Positions 18,954 to 28,311 of a stretch of DNA of 64,000 nt are shown in pieces. The notes beneath the pieces were generated by a model. The model saw nothing but the letters and a program-made list of their open reading frames with translations, did not search any database and was not told where the DNA came from. How positions within the stretch are numbered: the stretch's first letter is position 1; each line of letters opens with the position of its first letter. Both the position numbers and the translations under genes were made by a program. The DNA comes from Bradyrhizobium diazoefficiens (GTDB lineage Bacteria > Pseudomonadota > Alphaproteobacteria > Rhizobiales > Xanthobacteraceae): the NCBI RefSeq assembly GCF_018131015.1, contig NZ_JAFCJJ010000020.1, positions 1 through 64,000 on the forward strand. Reading direction: 5' to 3'.

Positions 18954-19229
18954 TCAGGTCCGGGTCAAAAAATCCATCGAACCAAGCCAGAGCAGGATCC
19001 CGAGCCAGAACAGTCCTGCGCCGGCAAAGACGAGTGTCAGGCCGCCACGATGCCGCAGCTCCATAAAGATAGCGGCGACGAGGGCGGCCTTGATGGTACC
19101 GATAGCGAGCGACACGACGGCGTTGCCGGCTCCGAGCGGCACGTAGGCCAGCGTGACGGTCAGGGCCAGCAAAGCGAGCAGACCGAGCCAGGCTCCGACC
19201 AGGACGAGCGGTGGCCGCCAGTCCGTCAT
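18954..19229 (-). CDS. cytochrome c oxidase subunit IV (prokaryotic, small)
   Basis: A 91-aa protein with three membrane helices (about residues 8-30, 35-58, 65-85). The middle helix has the IKAALVAAIFMELRHR pattern typical of bacterial subunit IV in caa3/bo3 oxidases. It is last in the oxidase operon, overlapping subunit III by 4 bases (ATGA). It probably stabilises subunits I/III during assembly. Confidence 0.88.
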   Translation of the reverse strand: MTDWRPPLVLVGAWLGLLALLALTVTLAYVPLGAGNAVVSLAIGTIKAALVAAIFMELRHRGGLTLVFAGAGLFWLGILLWLGSMDFLTRT

Positions 19230-19867
19230 GACGATCTCCCGGGCAGGTAGATCAGCGCGAACAGGAAGATCCAGACCACGTCGACGAAGTGCCAGTACAG
19301 CGCCGCGCTGTGCAGGGCCGTATGGTGGCGCGTCGTCGGCGCTCTCCGGCAGATCGTTGCGAGCGTGACCAGGAGACAGATCCCGATCAGCATGTGCAAT
19401 GCGTGGATTGCGGTCGCGATGAAATAGAAGATGAAGAACAGCTGCACGCCGTTGGCGAGCGGCCCCGCGAACTGGAAATCGATGCCGGGCACCAGATGCT
19501 CGTCATATTCCCTGCTGTATTCGATTCCCTTGAGCGCGATGAAGACGAGGCCGAGACAAGCCGCGCCCACGAGCAGCCAGGTGACGATCCTGGTGGTGGC
19601 GGGCGAGAAGATCTCGACCGCCCATGCCACGAGAAAGCTCGATGTGAGCAGAACGGCCGTGTTGGCCGTTCCAATCACTATCTCGGTGTGCCGGCTGCCC
19701 TCGGCAAAACCTTGCGGGAAGGCGTGCCGGTAGACGAAATAGGCGAGGATCAGGCCGCCGAACAGCAGCACCTCCGTGGCGATGAACACCCACATGCCGA
19801 GCTCCGCGGTGTGATCGCGGTGGGGAATCGATGCGTATTGGGGCGCGAACGCGGAGTTCTCAGGCAT
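19226..19867 (-). CDS. ctaE: cytochrome c oxidase subunit III
   Basis: A 213-aa integral membrane protein of the short subunit III type with five helices. Landmarks are ELGMWVFIATEVLLFGGL near residue 22, NTAVLLTSSFLVAWAVE, a HALHMLIGICLL helix, and the terminal HFVDVVWIFLFALIYL. It overlaps subunit I by 8 bases and subunit IV by 4 bases. It supports the proton-pumping core of the oxidase. Confidence 0.95.
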   Translation of the reverse strand: MPENSAFAPQYASIPHRDHTAELGMWVFIATEVLLFGGLILAYFVYRHAFPQGFAEGSRHTEIVIGTANTAVLLTSSFLVAWAVEIFSPATTRIVTWLLVGAACLGLVFIALKGIEYSREYDEHLVPGIDFQFAGPLANGVQLFFIFYFIATAIHALHMLIGICLLVTLATICRRAPTTRHHTALHSAALYWHFVDVVWIFLFALIYLPGRSS

Positions 19868-21467
19868 TTTGCGGCTTGGCTTCGAAGGCCTCGTTGTATT
19901 GATATGGAGCGCGCGTCACCAGCGGCTGCGTCGTGAAGTTGAATTCGGGGGGCGGCGAGGATGTCTGCCATTCGAGCCCGGGCGCGTCCCAGGGATTGGC
20001 CGGCGCGCGCTTGCCGAAGAACGCGGAGTAGCCGAGGTAGAACAGCGGCATCAGATAAGCCACCGCGAGGATCGCCGCACCGCCGGACGACAGCACGTTC
20101 CAGACCTGAAACTCCGGCGGATAGACGTGGTAGCGCCGCGGCATGCCCTCCGCGCCGAGGATGAACTGCGGGAAGAACGTCAGGTTGAAGCCGAAGAAGA
20201 TCAGCACCGCGGCGGTGCGCGCCCAATATTCCGAGTAGAGCCGCCCCGTGATCTTCGGCCACCAGTAATGCAGGCCGCCGAAATAGGCAGTCACCATGCC
20301 GCCGACCATGATGTAGTGGAAATGCGCGACGACGAAGTAGGTGTCGGTCGCGTGCACGTCGAAGGCGAGGCAGGCGAGGAACAGGCCGGTGAGGCCGCCG
20401 ATCGTGAACAGTCCGATGAAGGCCAGCGCGTAGAGCATGGGCGCGTCGAAATGGATCGAGCCCTTGTGCAGCGTCGCGGTCCAGTTGAACACCTTGATCG
20501 CGGATGGCACCGCGACGATAAAACTCATGAAGGAGAACACGAGGCTTGCGACCAGCGACTGGCCGCTGACGAACATGTGGTGGCCCCAGACCAGGAAGCC
20601 GACCGCGGCGATGGCGAGGCTGCACCAGGCCACAAATTTGTAGCCGAACACCTGCTTGCGCGAGAAGCAGGAGACCAGCTCGTTGATCACCCCCATGCCC
20701 GGCAGGATCATGATGTAGACCGCGGGATGCGAGTAGAACCAGAACAGGTGCTGGAATAGCAGCGGGTCGCCGCCGATCCGGGGGTCGAAAATGCCGACGC
20801 CGAAGAAGCGCTCCGTCGCCATCAGCAGCAGCGTGATCGCGAGCACGGGCGTTGCCAGCACCAGGATGACAGATGTCGCGTAGAGCGACCACAGAAACAG
20901 CGGCAATCGGTACCAGGTCAATCCCGGCGCGCGCAGCCGATGGATGGTCACGATGAAATTGAGGCCGGTCAGGATCGAAGAGAAGCCGGCGATGAAGACG
21001 CCGGCCGCCGCGACGATCACGTAGCTGTTGGAGTAGAGCGTCGAGAACGGCGTGTAGAAGGTCCATCCTGTATCGATCCCGCCCGCGAAGATCGCAAACA
21101 GGGTGGTGGAGCCGCCCAGCATGAAGATGTACCAGCTCATGAGGTTGAGCCGGGGAAAGGCGAGATCGCGCGCGCCGATCATCAGCGGCACGATGAAATT
21201 GCCGAGCGTGTTGGGAATCGACGGGATCAGGAAGAACCACACCATGATGATCCCGTGCATGGTGAAGAGGCGGTTGTAGGCGTCGGAGCTGACGAGGTCG
21301 GCCTGCGGCGTCGCGAGCTCGATCCGCATCGCGGTCGCGGCGGCGCCGCCGATGAAGAAGAAGAAGATCAGGCTCGCGAAATACAGGATCGCGATCCGCT
21401 TGTGGTCCGTGGTCAGGAACCAGGATCTCAGCGTGTAGTCCGTGGTGAGATAGTTCGTCTCACTCAT
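19860..21467 (-). CDS. ctaD: cytochrome c oxidase subunit I (A2-type heme-copper oxidase)
   Basis: A 535-aa twelve-helix core subunit carrying the low-spin heme and the heme-CuB site. Ligand motifs are visible: FTMHGIIMVWFF (heme a His), YSHPAVYIMILPG (CuB His with the neighbouring Tyr), WGHHMF (two CuB His) and VVAHFHYIMVGG (both hemes). The A1-type D-channel Glu (HPEVY) is replaced by Ala with a preceding YS pair, the signature of A2-type oxidases such as caa3. It overlaps subunit II by 4 bases. It reduces O2 to water in the cytoplasmic membrane. Confidence 0.97.
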   Translation of the reverse strand: MSETNYLTTDYTLRSWFLTTDHKRIAILYFASLIFFFFIGGAAATAMRIELATPQADLVSSDAYNRLFTMHGIIMVWFFLIPSIPNTLGNFIVPLMIGARDLAFPRLNLMSWYIFMLGGSTTLFAIFAGGIDTGWTFYTPFSTLYSNSYVIVAAAGVFIAGFSSILTGLNFIVTIHRLRAPGLTWYRLPLFLWSLYATSVILVLATPVLAITLLLMATERFFGVGIFDPRIGGDPLLFQHLFWFYSHPAVYIMILPGMGVINELVSCFSRKQVFGYKFVAWCSLAIAAVGFLVWGHHMFVSGQSLVASLVFSFMSFIVAVPSAIKVFNWTATLHKGSIHFDAPMLYALAFIGLFTIGGLTGLFLACLAFDVHATDTYFVVAHFHYIMVGGMVTAYFGGLHYWWPKITGRLYSEYWARTAAVLIFFGFNLTFFPQFILGAEGMPRRYHVYPPEFQVWNVLSSGGAAILAVAYLMPLFYLGYSAFFGKRAPANPWDAPGLEWQTSSPPPEFNFTTQPLVTRAPYQYNEAFEAKPQNA

Positions 21468-22405
21468 GATGAATGTCCTGCGAGCGATTTGATGTAGGCG
21501 ACGAGCCGCAGCAGCTGTTCTTCGCTGACCTTGCCCTCGAACGAGGGCATCAGCGGCTCATAGCTCGCGACCACCTGGCTGCGCGGCATCAGGATGGAAT
21601 CCCTTATGTACCTGTCGTCCGCGATCACGGTAGAGCCGTCCGAGAGCGGGACTGGCTTGCCGTACAGGCCGTCGAGCGGCGGCGCGCGGATCGCACCGCG
21701 GCCGCCGTGGCAGCCGCTGCAGCCGAGCTCGCGGAAGAGCTGGCCGCCCTCGCTTGCGAGCGGGCTCGACGGCGCCTGCTCGGTCAGCCATCTGGAAAAA
21801 TCGGCGGGCTCCATCGCGACGATCTCGCCGATCATGCGGGAATGATCGGTGCCGCAATATTCCGCGCAGAACAGATGGTAGTGGCCGGGCTTGTCCACCT
21901 CGATCTCGAGGGCCTGGTAGCGGCCCGGAACCACATCATGCTTGAGCCTGAGCGCCGGGATGAAGAAGCTGTGAATGACGTCCTGCGAGGCCATCACCAG
22001 CCGTACGGGACGCCCGACCGGGATATGCAGCGCGTCGATCTCCGACTGGCCGCCGGGATGCTGCGTCTTCCACATCCACTGCTTGGCGACGACAAAGATG
22101 TCGTGCTCGTCGGCCGGTGTCCGGTAGATCTGGAAATAGACGCTCGCTCCCCAGACGAACAGGCCGAGGAAGCAGACGAACGAGGCGGAGGTCCAGCTGA
22201 CCTCCCAATGCCAGCTCTTCTTGACGCGGTGGCTGCGATCGGCCGGGTTACCCGCCCGATAGCGGGCGCAGAACAGCGCGACCAGAAAGAACAACAGGGC
22301 GAGCACGAGTGCGCTCGCAATCAGGAGTCCGGCGAACAGAAGATCGACGTCCCCGCTGTGCGGCGAGAGCCCGGGTTGCCAGAACGGAATCCATTGGCGC
22401 CACAT
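21464..22405 (-). CDS. ctaC: cytochrome c oxidase subunit II with fused cytochrome c domain (caa3 type)
   Basis: A 313-aa subunit. Two N-terminal helices are followed by the cupredoxin domain with the aromatic electron-entry patch (QWMWKTQHPGG) and the dinuclear CuA ligands (DVIHSFF, then CAEYCGTDHSRM). A C-terminal class I cytochrome c domain is fused on (CSGCHGG near residue 230, axial Met in LMPSFEG). The fused heme c is what defines a caa3 oxidase and lets it take electrons directly from a partner complex. It is first of the four structural genes and starts 26 bases after the small protein gene at 22432. Confidence 0.97.
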   Translation of the reverse strand: MWRQWIPFWQPGLSPHSGDVDLLFAGLLIASALVLALLFFLVALFCARYRAGNPADRSHRVKKSWHWEVSWTSASFVCFLGLFVWGASVYFQIYRTPADEHDIFVVAKQWMWKTQHPGGQSEIDALHIPVGRPVRLVMASQDVIHSFFIPALRLKHDVVPGRYQALEIEVDKPGHYHLFCAEYCGTDHSRMIGEIVAMEPADFSRWLTEQAPSSPLASEGGQLFRELGCSGCHGGRGAIRAPPLDGLYGKPVPLSDGSTVIADDRYIRDSILMPRSQVVASYEPLMPSFEGKVSEEQLLRLVAYIKSLAGHSS

Positions 22406-22431
22406 CTAGGGCGACCTCGTTCGACGCGGTC

Positions 22432-22785
22432 TCATGGAGAGGGCCATCCCGGCAAGCCCTTCCGCAGCAGGATCTCGATCGCGCGGTCGATCGGGATGCG
22501 AACCTGTCCGTGATCACGATCGACCCAACCGTAGCCGCGCGCGATCCGCGCTTCACCTTGCCGTGACTGCCGAAGTGCCGCGCCGGGCGTGACCTCGAGC
22601 GGCGGCGCATTCGATCGCAGCGCGGGGCGGCTCGCGGGCGTGATGCGGCTGGCCGACGATGGGAATGCAAATGGGAGCGCGAGCGGTGTGATTACGACGA
22701 AAGTCGCAAGGCCTGCTGCAAGGCATCCGACGAGGCGGAGTCCGACCTCCGACCGCTCGTAGTCGAAGCGCTTGCTGTCCGCCAT
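22432..22785 (-). CDS. hypothetical single-span membrane protein leading the oxidase operon
   Basis: A 117-aa protein with a short cytoplasmic N-terminus (MADSKRFDYERSEVGLR), one membrane helix (about residues 17-42) and a periplasmic tail of about 70 aa with RAIEILLRKGLPGW at the end. I know similar small proteins next to ACIII/oxidase clusters but no function. I chose the ATG at 22785 because upstream codons run through the divergent promoter region. Being first in the operon suggests a role in assembly or stability of the oxidase or its complex with ACIII. Confidence 0.7.
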   Translation of the reverse strand: MADSKRFDYERSEVGLRLVGCLAAGLATFVVITPLALPFAFPSSASRITPASRPALRSNAPPLEVTPGAALRQSRQGEARIARGYGWVDRDHGQVRIPIDRAIEILLRKGLPGWPSP

Positions 22786-22831
22786 GATGCCGTCCTCGAT
22801 CGCGGCGGGACAATGCGGTCTTGGGGATAGT

Positions 22832-22848
22832 GTTCCTACATTAGGAAC
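22832..22848. promoter_or_regulatory. perfect palindrome between the oxidase and ACIII operons
   Basis: The sequence gttccta-cat-taggaac has 7-bp arms and a 3-base centre. It lies in the 118-base divergent intergenic region, 47 bases from the minus-strand start and 56 from actA. It could be an operator for a dimeric regulator controlling both operons. The regulator is unknown. Confidence 0.45.
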
Positions 22849-22903
22849 CAACGCACCGGAATCAGATTGACGACCGACAGCTCGCTATCGGGTCGCAGCG
22901 GGA

Positions 22904-23560
22904 ATGGTGCAGATATTCTCTCCTGTGGCGGACACGTGGTTGCGCCTGTTTCTGATCGGCGGCCTGTCGCTCGCCGGCGGCAGCATCGTGGCTGCGGTCG
23001 GCTTCGCCCACTCGGCTTACATGACCGAAACCGACATCCGGCCCCATCAGCCGGTGCCGTTCAGCCACCGTCATCATGCGGGGGAGCTCGGCATCGATTG
23101 CCGTTACTGCCACAGCAATGTCGAAGCCGGGCCGCGCGCCGGCCTGCCACCGACCGAGACCTGCATGACATGTCACTCCCAGATATGGACCAGCGCGTCG
23201 ATGCTGGAGCCCGTGCGGAAGAGCCTTGCCGACAACACCCCGATCCCATGGACGCGCGTTGCGAAGCTGCCCGATTACGTGTTCTTCCGTCACGACATCC
23301 ACATCGCCAAGGGGGTCGGCTGCGAGAGCTGCCACGGCCGTATCGACAAGATGGCGCTGACCTATCGCGCCAAGGCGTTCACGATGGAGTTCTGCATCGA
23401 CTGCCATCGCGATCCGGTGCCGCATCTGCGGCCCAAGGATTACATCACCGACATGACGTGGAAGCCGCCGGCGGATGCGCGCAAGGAAGGCGAGACCATC
23501 GCCGCCCACGAGGGCATTCGCGTCGGCGAGCTGACGCATTGCTACGTGTGTCACCGATGA
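22904..23560 (+). CDS. actA: alternative complex III subunit A, pentaheme cytochrome c
   Basis: A 218-aa membrane-anchored multiheme cytochrome. One N-terminal helix (about residues 12-32) is followed by five CxxCH heme sites: CRYCH, CMTCH, CESCH, CIDCH and CYVCH. The length and five hemes match ActA. It accepts electrons from the ActB iron-sulfur chain and passes them on towards ActE and the oxidase. It is first of six overlapping genes; its stop shares ATGA with actB. Confidence 0.95.
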   Translation: MVQIFSPVADTWLRLFLIGGLSLAGGSIVAAVGFAHSAYMTETDIRPHQPVPFSHRHHAGELGIDCRYCHSNVEAGPRAGLPPTETCMTCHSQIWTSASMLEPVRKSLADNTPIPWTRVAKLPDYVFFRHDIHIAKGVGCESCHGRIDKMALTYRAKAFTMEFCIDCHRDPVPHLRPKDYITDMTWKPPADARKEGETIAAHEGIRVGELTHCYVCHR

Positions 23561-26436
23561 AGCGCCGCACCGACCATAAGGCGACGGACGGACGGCGGGT
23601 GTGGGCCGGCGTCGAGGAGCTGTCGGACGACCCGCGGTTTCAGGTCTTCATCGACGCGGAATATCCGTCGGTCCATGAATTCTCCAAGACCGCGCGCCGC
23701 GAATTCCTGAAGCTGATGGGCGCGTCTTTCGCGCTGGCGGGATTGACGGGTTGCGAGAAGAGCTCGTTCATCACCGCACTGCCTTACGTCGACCAGCCGT
23801 CGGGCGAGACGTTAGGCCTGCCGCGCTATTATGCAACGGCGGTGCTGCTCGACGGCTATGCGCAGCCGGTGATCGCCACCGCTCATGCGGGGCGGCCGAC
23901 CAAGCTCGACGGCAATCCCGGCCATCCGGCGACGCAGGGCCGCAGCGACATCTTCATGCAGAGCGCGGTGCTGCAGCTCTACGATCCCGACCGCGCCGCC
24001 GCGCCGAGCCGTCATGGCCAGGCCGTGAGCTGGGCGGATGTAGAGTCGGCCATCGGCACGATGCGCGAGGGCTGGCGTGCCGATCAGGGCGAGGGCGTGC
24101 GGCTGCTCATGGGGCCCACGACGTCGCCGACGCTGCTGCGCCAGCTCGACGCGTTCCTGAAGCAGTTTCCGAAAGCGCGCGTCCATGTGCATTCTGCCAC
24201 GGGGTTTGAAGCGAGACGCCAGATCACGACCGCGGTCTACGGACAGCCGGTCGATCTCCATTACGGGCTTGCGGACTGCGACGTTGTCGTCAGCCTCGAC
24301 GACGACTTTCTGGGACCGGGACCCGACCAGGTGCGAAACGCGCTTGCGTGGTCGCAGGCCCGGCGGCGCTCCAGTGACCGGCCGGGCAATCTCCTGTTCA
24401 TGGCCGAGAGCGTGCCGACGGCAACGGGCGCGATGGCGGCGCATCGGCTGATCGCCGGGACAAGGCGGATGCCATTACTGGCAGAGGCGCTGGCCAACGC
24501 GGTCGGTGTTGCCGGCGCCAAAAGGCCCGATGTGACGGAGACCGAAGCCCGCTGGATTGCGCGCGTGGTTGCGGCCTGCAAGGACCGCTCAGGGTTGTTC
24601 GTCTCGGGCCTGAGCGGTGGCGCAGCGACGGCGCTTTGGATTGCGCGGATCAACCAGCAGCTCGGCAACGCCGGCCAGACGCTGAAGTTGACCGCGCCGG
24701 TCGCCGGTCCCACCGATACGGGAACGCTGGCCGAGCTCGCCTCCGATATCGATGCGGAGCGCGTGACCTCGCTCCTCGTGCTCGATTGCAACCCCGCCTA
24801 CAGCGCGCCCGGCGAGCTCAACGTCGGTGAAGCCCTCAAGCGCGCTCGCTCCTCGCTTCATGTCGGCCTGCATCGGGACGAGACCGGCGCGCAGTGCGAA
24901 TGGCAGCTGCCGCTAGCGCACCCGCTGGAGAGCTGGAGCGACGCGCGCGCCGTTGACGGCACGGCAACGATCCTGCAGCCGGTGATCTCACCGTTCTACG
25001 ATGTCAAAACGGCACATCAGATTTTCGCGATGCTGCTGGGCGAGGCGGATGAGGCGCCGGACGCCGCAGTCCGCGAGACCTGGCGAACGGGTTTTGGCGA
25101 TACATTCGACGCACGCTGGAAGCAGGCCCTGCATGACGGCTTCGTCGAAGGTGCCGCGCCGTTCGTCACAGCCTCGCTCGCGAGCGAGACCATCGCGGCA
25201 CCAGATGCGGCCGGTGATCTCGACATCGTGTTTCAGCCGGACCCGACGGTCCGGGACGGCCGGTTCGCCAATATCGGCTGGCTTCAGGAGCTTCCGAAGA
25301 CGCTGACGACGGTGACCTGGAGCAACGTGATCGCGGTCAGCCCGGCGCTGGCGAAGCGCTTGGCGGCTGCGAACGGCGATCATGTCGACGTGTCCGTCGG
25401 CGAGCGTCGCCTCAAGGGGCCGCTCTGGATATTGCCGGGCCAGGCCGACAACACGGTCGCGCTGTATCTCGGCTATGGCAGAACCCGGGCTGGAAGGGTC
25501 GGCGACAACCTCGGCTACGATGCTTATCGGGTGCGGCCAGCCGCCGACCCGTGGCTGACGCGGGGAAGCCTGCGCAAGCTCGACAGCAGCGAGGAGCTGG
25601 CAGTGACCCAGCTGCATCATCGCCTCGACGGATTTGATCTTGCCCGCGAGGTCAGCCCGGGCGAGGTCGAGCGGACCAAGCCGGAGCAAGTCAGTCTTTA
25701 TGCGCCCTGGCCGTCGTCGAGGAACGCCTGGGGCATGGTGATCGATCTCGACAGCTGCATCGGCTGCAATGCCTGCGTCGCCGCGTGCACGGCCGAGAAC
25801 AATGTCCCCGTGGTCGGAGCGGACCAGGTGCGGGCCGGCCGCGAGATGCACTGGCTGCGGATCGCGCGCTACTACACCGGCGACATCGCTGAGCCGAAGA
25901 GCTTCTTCGAGCCCGTGCCCTGCATGCATTGCGAGGACGCGCCCTGTGAGATGGGGTGCCCGGTGCATGCGACGACGCACAGCCCCGAGGGCGTCAACCA
26001 GATGGTCTATAACCGCTGCATCGGTACACGGACCTGCTCGAGCTATTGTCCCTACAAGGTGCGGCGCTTCAATTTCTACGACTATCGCTCGCCAGCCGAT
26101 TCACCGGAGCACGCCGCCCACAATCCCGACGTAACCGTGCGCGCGCGCGGCGTCATGGAGAAGTGCACCTACTGCACCCAGCGCATCGAGGCAGCGCATG
26201 TCGCGGCGGACAAGGAGAACCGCCCGATACGCGACGGCGAAGTGGTCACCGCCTGCCAGCAGGCTTGCCCCACCAGGGCGATCGTGTTCGGCGACATCAA
26301 CGATCCGAATTCGGAGGTGTCGCGGCTGAAGCGCGACGGCCGCCATTATGTCCTGCTCGAGGAGCAGGGGACGCGGCCGCGCACCACCTATCTGGCGCGC
26401 TGGCGCGAAGACGACGGGGAATCGAGGCAGGGATGA
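23557..26436 (+). CDS. actB: alternative complex III subunit B, molybdopterin-oxidoreductase-like plus iron-sulfur protein
   Basis: A 959-aa fused protein. A twin-Arg-like motif RREFLKLMGAS near residue 49, followed by LTGCEK, suggests Tat export and lipid anchoring. A long B1 domain resembles bis-MGD oxidoreductases; in characterised ACIII it carries no molybdenum. From about residue 730 a ferredoxin-like B2 domain has four Cys clusters (CIGCNACVAAC; CMHCEDAPCEMGCP; CIGTRTCSSYCP; CTYCTQ...CQQACP). The ATG at 23557 overlaps actA by 4 bases. The frame is open far upstream, but that part is a shadow of actA. It links quinol oxidation to the hemes. Confidence 0.95.
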   Translation: MKRRTDHKATDGRRVWAGVEELSDDPRFQVFIDAEYPSVHEFSKTARREFLKLMGASFALAGLTGCEKSSFITALPYVDQPSGETLGLPRYYATAVLLDGYAQPVIATAHAGRPTKLDGNPGHPATQGRSDIFMQSAVLQLYDPDRAAAPSRHGQAVSWADVESAIGTMREGWRADQGEGVRLLMGPTTSPTLLRQLDAFLKQFPKARVHVHSATGFEARRQITTAVYGQPVDLHYGLADCDVVVSLDDDFLGPGPDQVRNALAWSQARRRSSDRPGNLLFMAESVPTATGAMAAHRLIAGTRRMPLLAEALANAVGVAGAKRPDVTETEARWIARVVAACKDRSGLFVSGLSGGAATALWIARINQQLGNAGQTLKLTAPVAGPTDTGTLAELASDIDAERVTSLLVLDCNPAYSAPGELNVGEALKRARSSLHVGLHRDETGAQCEWQLPLAHPLESWSDARAVDGTATILQPVISPFYDVKTAHQIFAMLLGEADEAPDAAVRETWRTGFGDTFDARWKQALHDGFVEGAAPFVTASLASETIAAPDAAGDLDIVFQPDPTVRDGRFANIGWLQELPKTLTTVTWSNVIAVSPALAKRLAAANGDHVDVSVGERRLKGPLWILPGQADNTVALYLGYGRTRAGRVGDNLGYDAYRVRPAADPWLTRGSLRKLDSSEELAVTQLHHRLDGFDLAREVSPGEVERTKPEQVSLYAPWPSSRNAWGMVIDLDSCIGCNACVAACTAENNVPVVGADQVRAGREMHWLRIARYYTGDIAEPKSFFEPVPCMHCEDAPCEMGCPVHATTHSPEGVNQMVYNRCIGTRTCSSYCPYKVRRFNFYDYRSPADSPEHAAHNPDVTVRARGVMEKCTYCTQRIEAAHVAADKENRPIRDGEVVTACQQACPTRAIVFGDINDPNSEVSRLKRDGRHYVLLEEQGTRPRTTYLARWREDDGESRQG

Positions 26437-27788
26437 ACGAGCCGTCCGACATCCTGCCGACGCGCCAGAGCATGGGCGGCATCGCCGACCAACTCACCGG
26501 CATTCCCTTGCATTTTCCGGCGGACCGGCGCTGGGTGATCGCGATGGCGGTCGCGAGCGCGCTGCTGCTGTTGCTGATGGTCTCGGTGGTCGAGCTGTTC
26601 ACCCGCGGCGTCGGCATCTGGGGCATCAACATTCCCGTCAACTGGGCCTTCGCGATCCACAATTACGTCTGGTGGCTCGGCATCGGCCATGCCGGCACGC
26701 TGATCTCGGCGCTGCTGCTGCTCACTGGAAGCGAGTGGCGCAACTCGCTCAACCGCTTCGCCGAGACCATGACGCTGTTCGCCGTGGTCTGCGCCGGCAT
26801 CTACCCGATCCTGCATCTCGGCCGGCCCTGGTACGTCTACTGGATGTTTCCCTATCCGGCGACGATGGGCGTGTGGCCGCAATTCCGCAGCCCGCTGGAA
26901 TGGGACATCTGGGCGGTGCTGACCTATCTGACGGTCTCGCTGGCGTTCTGGTACACCGGGCTGATCCCCGATCTCGCAGCGGCGCGCGATCGGGCGACGC
27001 GTCGCGGCTGGCAGATCTTCTTCGGCATCACCGCGCTCGGCTGGCGCGGATCGGCCCGGCACTGGCAACGCTGGCAGCAGGCGTATCGGCTGACCGCGGG
27101 GCTCGCCGTGCCGCTGGTCGTCTCGGTTCACAGCGAGGTGTCGCTGCTGTTTGCCGCCGGGCAGATCCCGGGCTGGCACTCGACGATCTTTCCGCCTTAC
27201 TTCGTGCTGGGCGCCGCATTTTCCGGCTTTGCCGTGGTCTCGATCATCGCGGTATCGCTGCGCTCGTGGTTCGGGCTCGGGAATCTCGTGACCGACGATC
27301 ATCTCGATCTGCTCGGAAAGGTCCTGCTCGCGACCGGTCTGATGACGGGCTACGGCTATGTCTTCGAGGTCTTCGACGCCGTCTATTCCGGCGAAGCGCA
27401 CGAGATTCAAACCCTGGCGGACCGCTTTGCCGGTGCCTACGCCTGGACCTATTGGGGCGCGGTCATCTTCAATTTTATTCCGCTGCAGGCGTTGTGGTGG
27501 CGCGTCGTGCGGCGGAGCGGATGGATGCTGCTGCTGATCTCGGCGTCAGTCGTGGTTGGAATGTGGCTCGAGCGCTACATGATCCTGGTCACCAGCCTTT
27601 ATCGCGATTTCCTGGTGTCGTCGTGGAGCCACTTCACCCCGAGTTTCTGGGACTGGTCGACCTATTTCGGCACGATCGGGCTGTTCCTGGTGCCGTTCCT
27701 CATCGCGATCCGTCTCGTTCCCATGATCTCGATCTTCGAGACCAAGGAGCTTCTCCACGAGGAGAAGGAGGAGCAGCAGCATGGCTGA
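26433..27788 (+). CDS. actC: alternative complex III subunit C, NrfD/PsrC-like quinol-binding membrane protein
   Basis: A 451-aa protein with about ten membrane helices. After a cytoplasmic leader (MNEPSDILPT) the NrfD-like helices begin near residue 35. HNYVWWLGIGHAGTLISALLLL is the characteristic helix 2 region with the His and Gly residues lining the quinol pocket. The start overlaps actB by 4 bases. In ACIII this subunit contains the quinol site and a putative proton path. Confidence 0.95.
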   Translation: MNEPSDILPTRQSMGGIADQLTGIPLHFPADRRWVIAMAVASALLLLLMVSVVELFTRGVGIWGINIPVNWAFAIHNYVWWLGIGHAGTLISALLLLTGSEWRNSLNRFAETMTLFAVVCAGIYPILHLGRPWYVYWMFPYPATMGVWPQFRSPLEWDIWAVLTYLTVSLAFWYTGLIPDLAAARDRATRRGWQIFFGITALGWRGSARHWQRWQQAYRLTAGLAVPLVVSVHSEVSLLFAAGQIPGWHSTIFPPYFVLGAAFSGFAVVSIIAVSLRSWFGLGNLVTDDHLDLLGKVLLATGLMTGYGYVFEVFDAVYSGEAHEIQTLADRFAGAYAWTYWGAVIFNFIPLQALWWRVVRRSGWMLLLISASVVVGMWLERYMILVTSLYRDFLVSSWSHFTPSFWDWSTYFGTIGLFLVPFLIAIRLVPMISIFETKELLHEEKEEQQHG

Positions 27789-28311
27789 AGAGCTCTATGG
27801 CGCGCTGGCGGAGTTCAGGAGCCCGGAAGACCTGCTGGCGGCAACGCGCAAGGCGCGGGAGGCCGGCTATCGTGATCTCGACGCCTTCACGCCGTTTCCG
27901 GTCGAGGGACTTGACCATATCCTGCGGTTTCCACGGCCGACCATTTCATTCGTCGGTCTTGGCGGCGCGATCACGGGGGCAAGCACCGCGCTCGCCATGC
28001 AGTTCTTCACCAACTACGATTACCCGCTCAATGTCGGGGGACGGCCGATCTACCCGATCTCGGCCTTCGCGGTCGTGACCTTCGAGCTCACCATCCTGTT
28101 CTCGGCGCTCGCGATGTTGATAGGGATGCTGTGGCAGAACGGGCTGCCCCGGCTGAGCTATCCCGTGTTCGACGCCGGGCGATTTCATCGCGCCAGCAAG
28201 GACCGGTTCTTCCTCTGCGTGCGGGCGCACGATGCGAAATTCGAGGCCGGCGAGACGCTGGCGTTCCTGAGCGGCACGGGCGCGCTCTCAGTGGAGCTCG
28301 TGCCCGGATGA
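27781..28311 (+). CDS. actD: alternative complex III subunit D (DUF3341)
   Basis: A 176-aa protein with a soluble N-terminal domain (AEFRSPEDLLAATRKAREAGY, DAFTPFPVEGLD) typical of DUF3341, then two membrane helices (about residues 55-80 and 95-120) and a short soluble tail. It overlaps actC by 8 bases and actE by 4 bases. It is a structural subunit with no known cofactor. Confidence 0.93.
   Translation: MAEELYGALAEFRSPEDLLAATRKAREAGYRDLDAFTPFPVEGLDHILRFPRPTISFVGLGGAITGASTALAMQFFTNYDYPLNVGGRPIYPISAFAVVTFELTILFSALAMLIGMLWQNGLPRLSYPVFDAGRFHRASKDRFFLCVRAHDAKFEAGETLAFLSGTGALSVELVPG

Noticed and set aside
22867..23556. N-terminal extension of the ActB frame by 230 codons
   Set aside because: It lies within actA, whose five heme motifs are in another frame.
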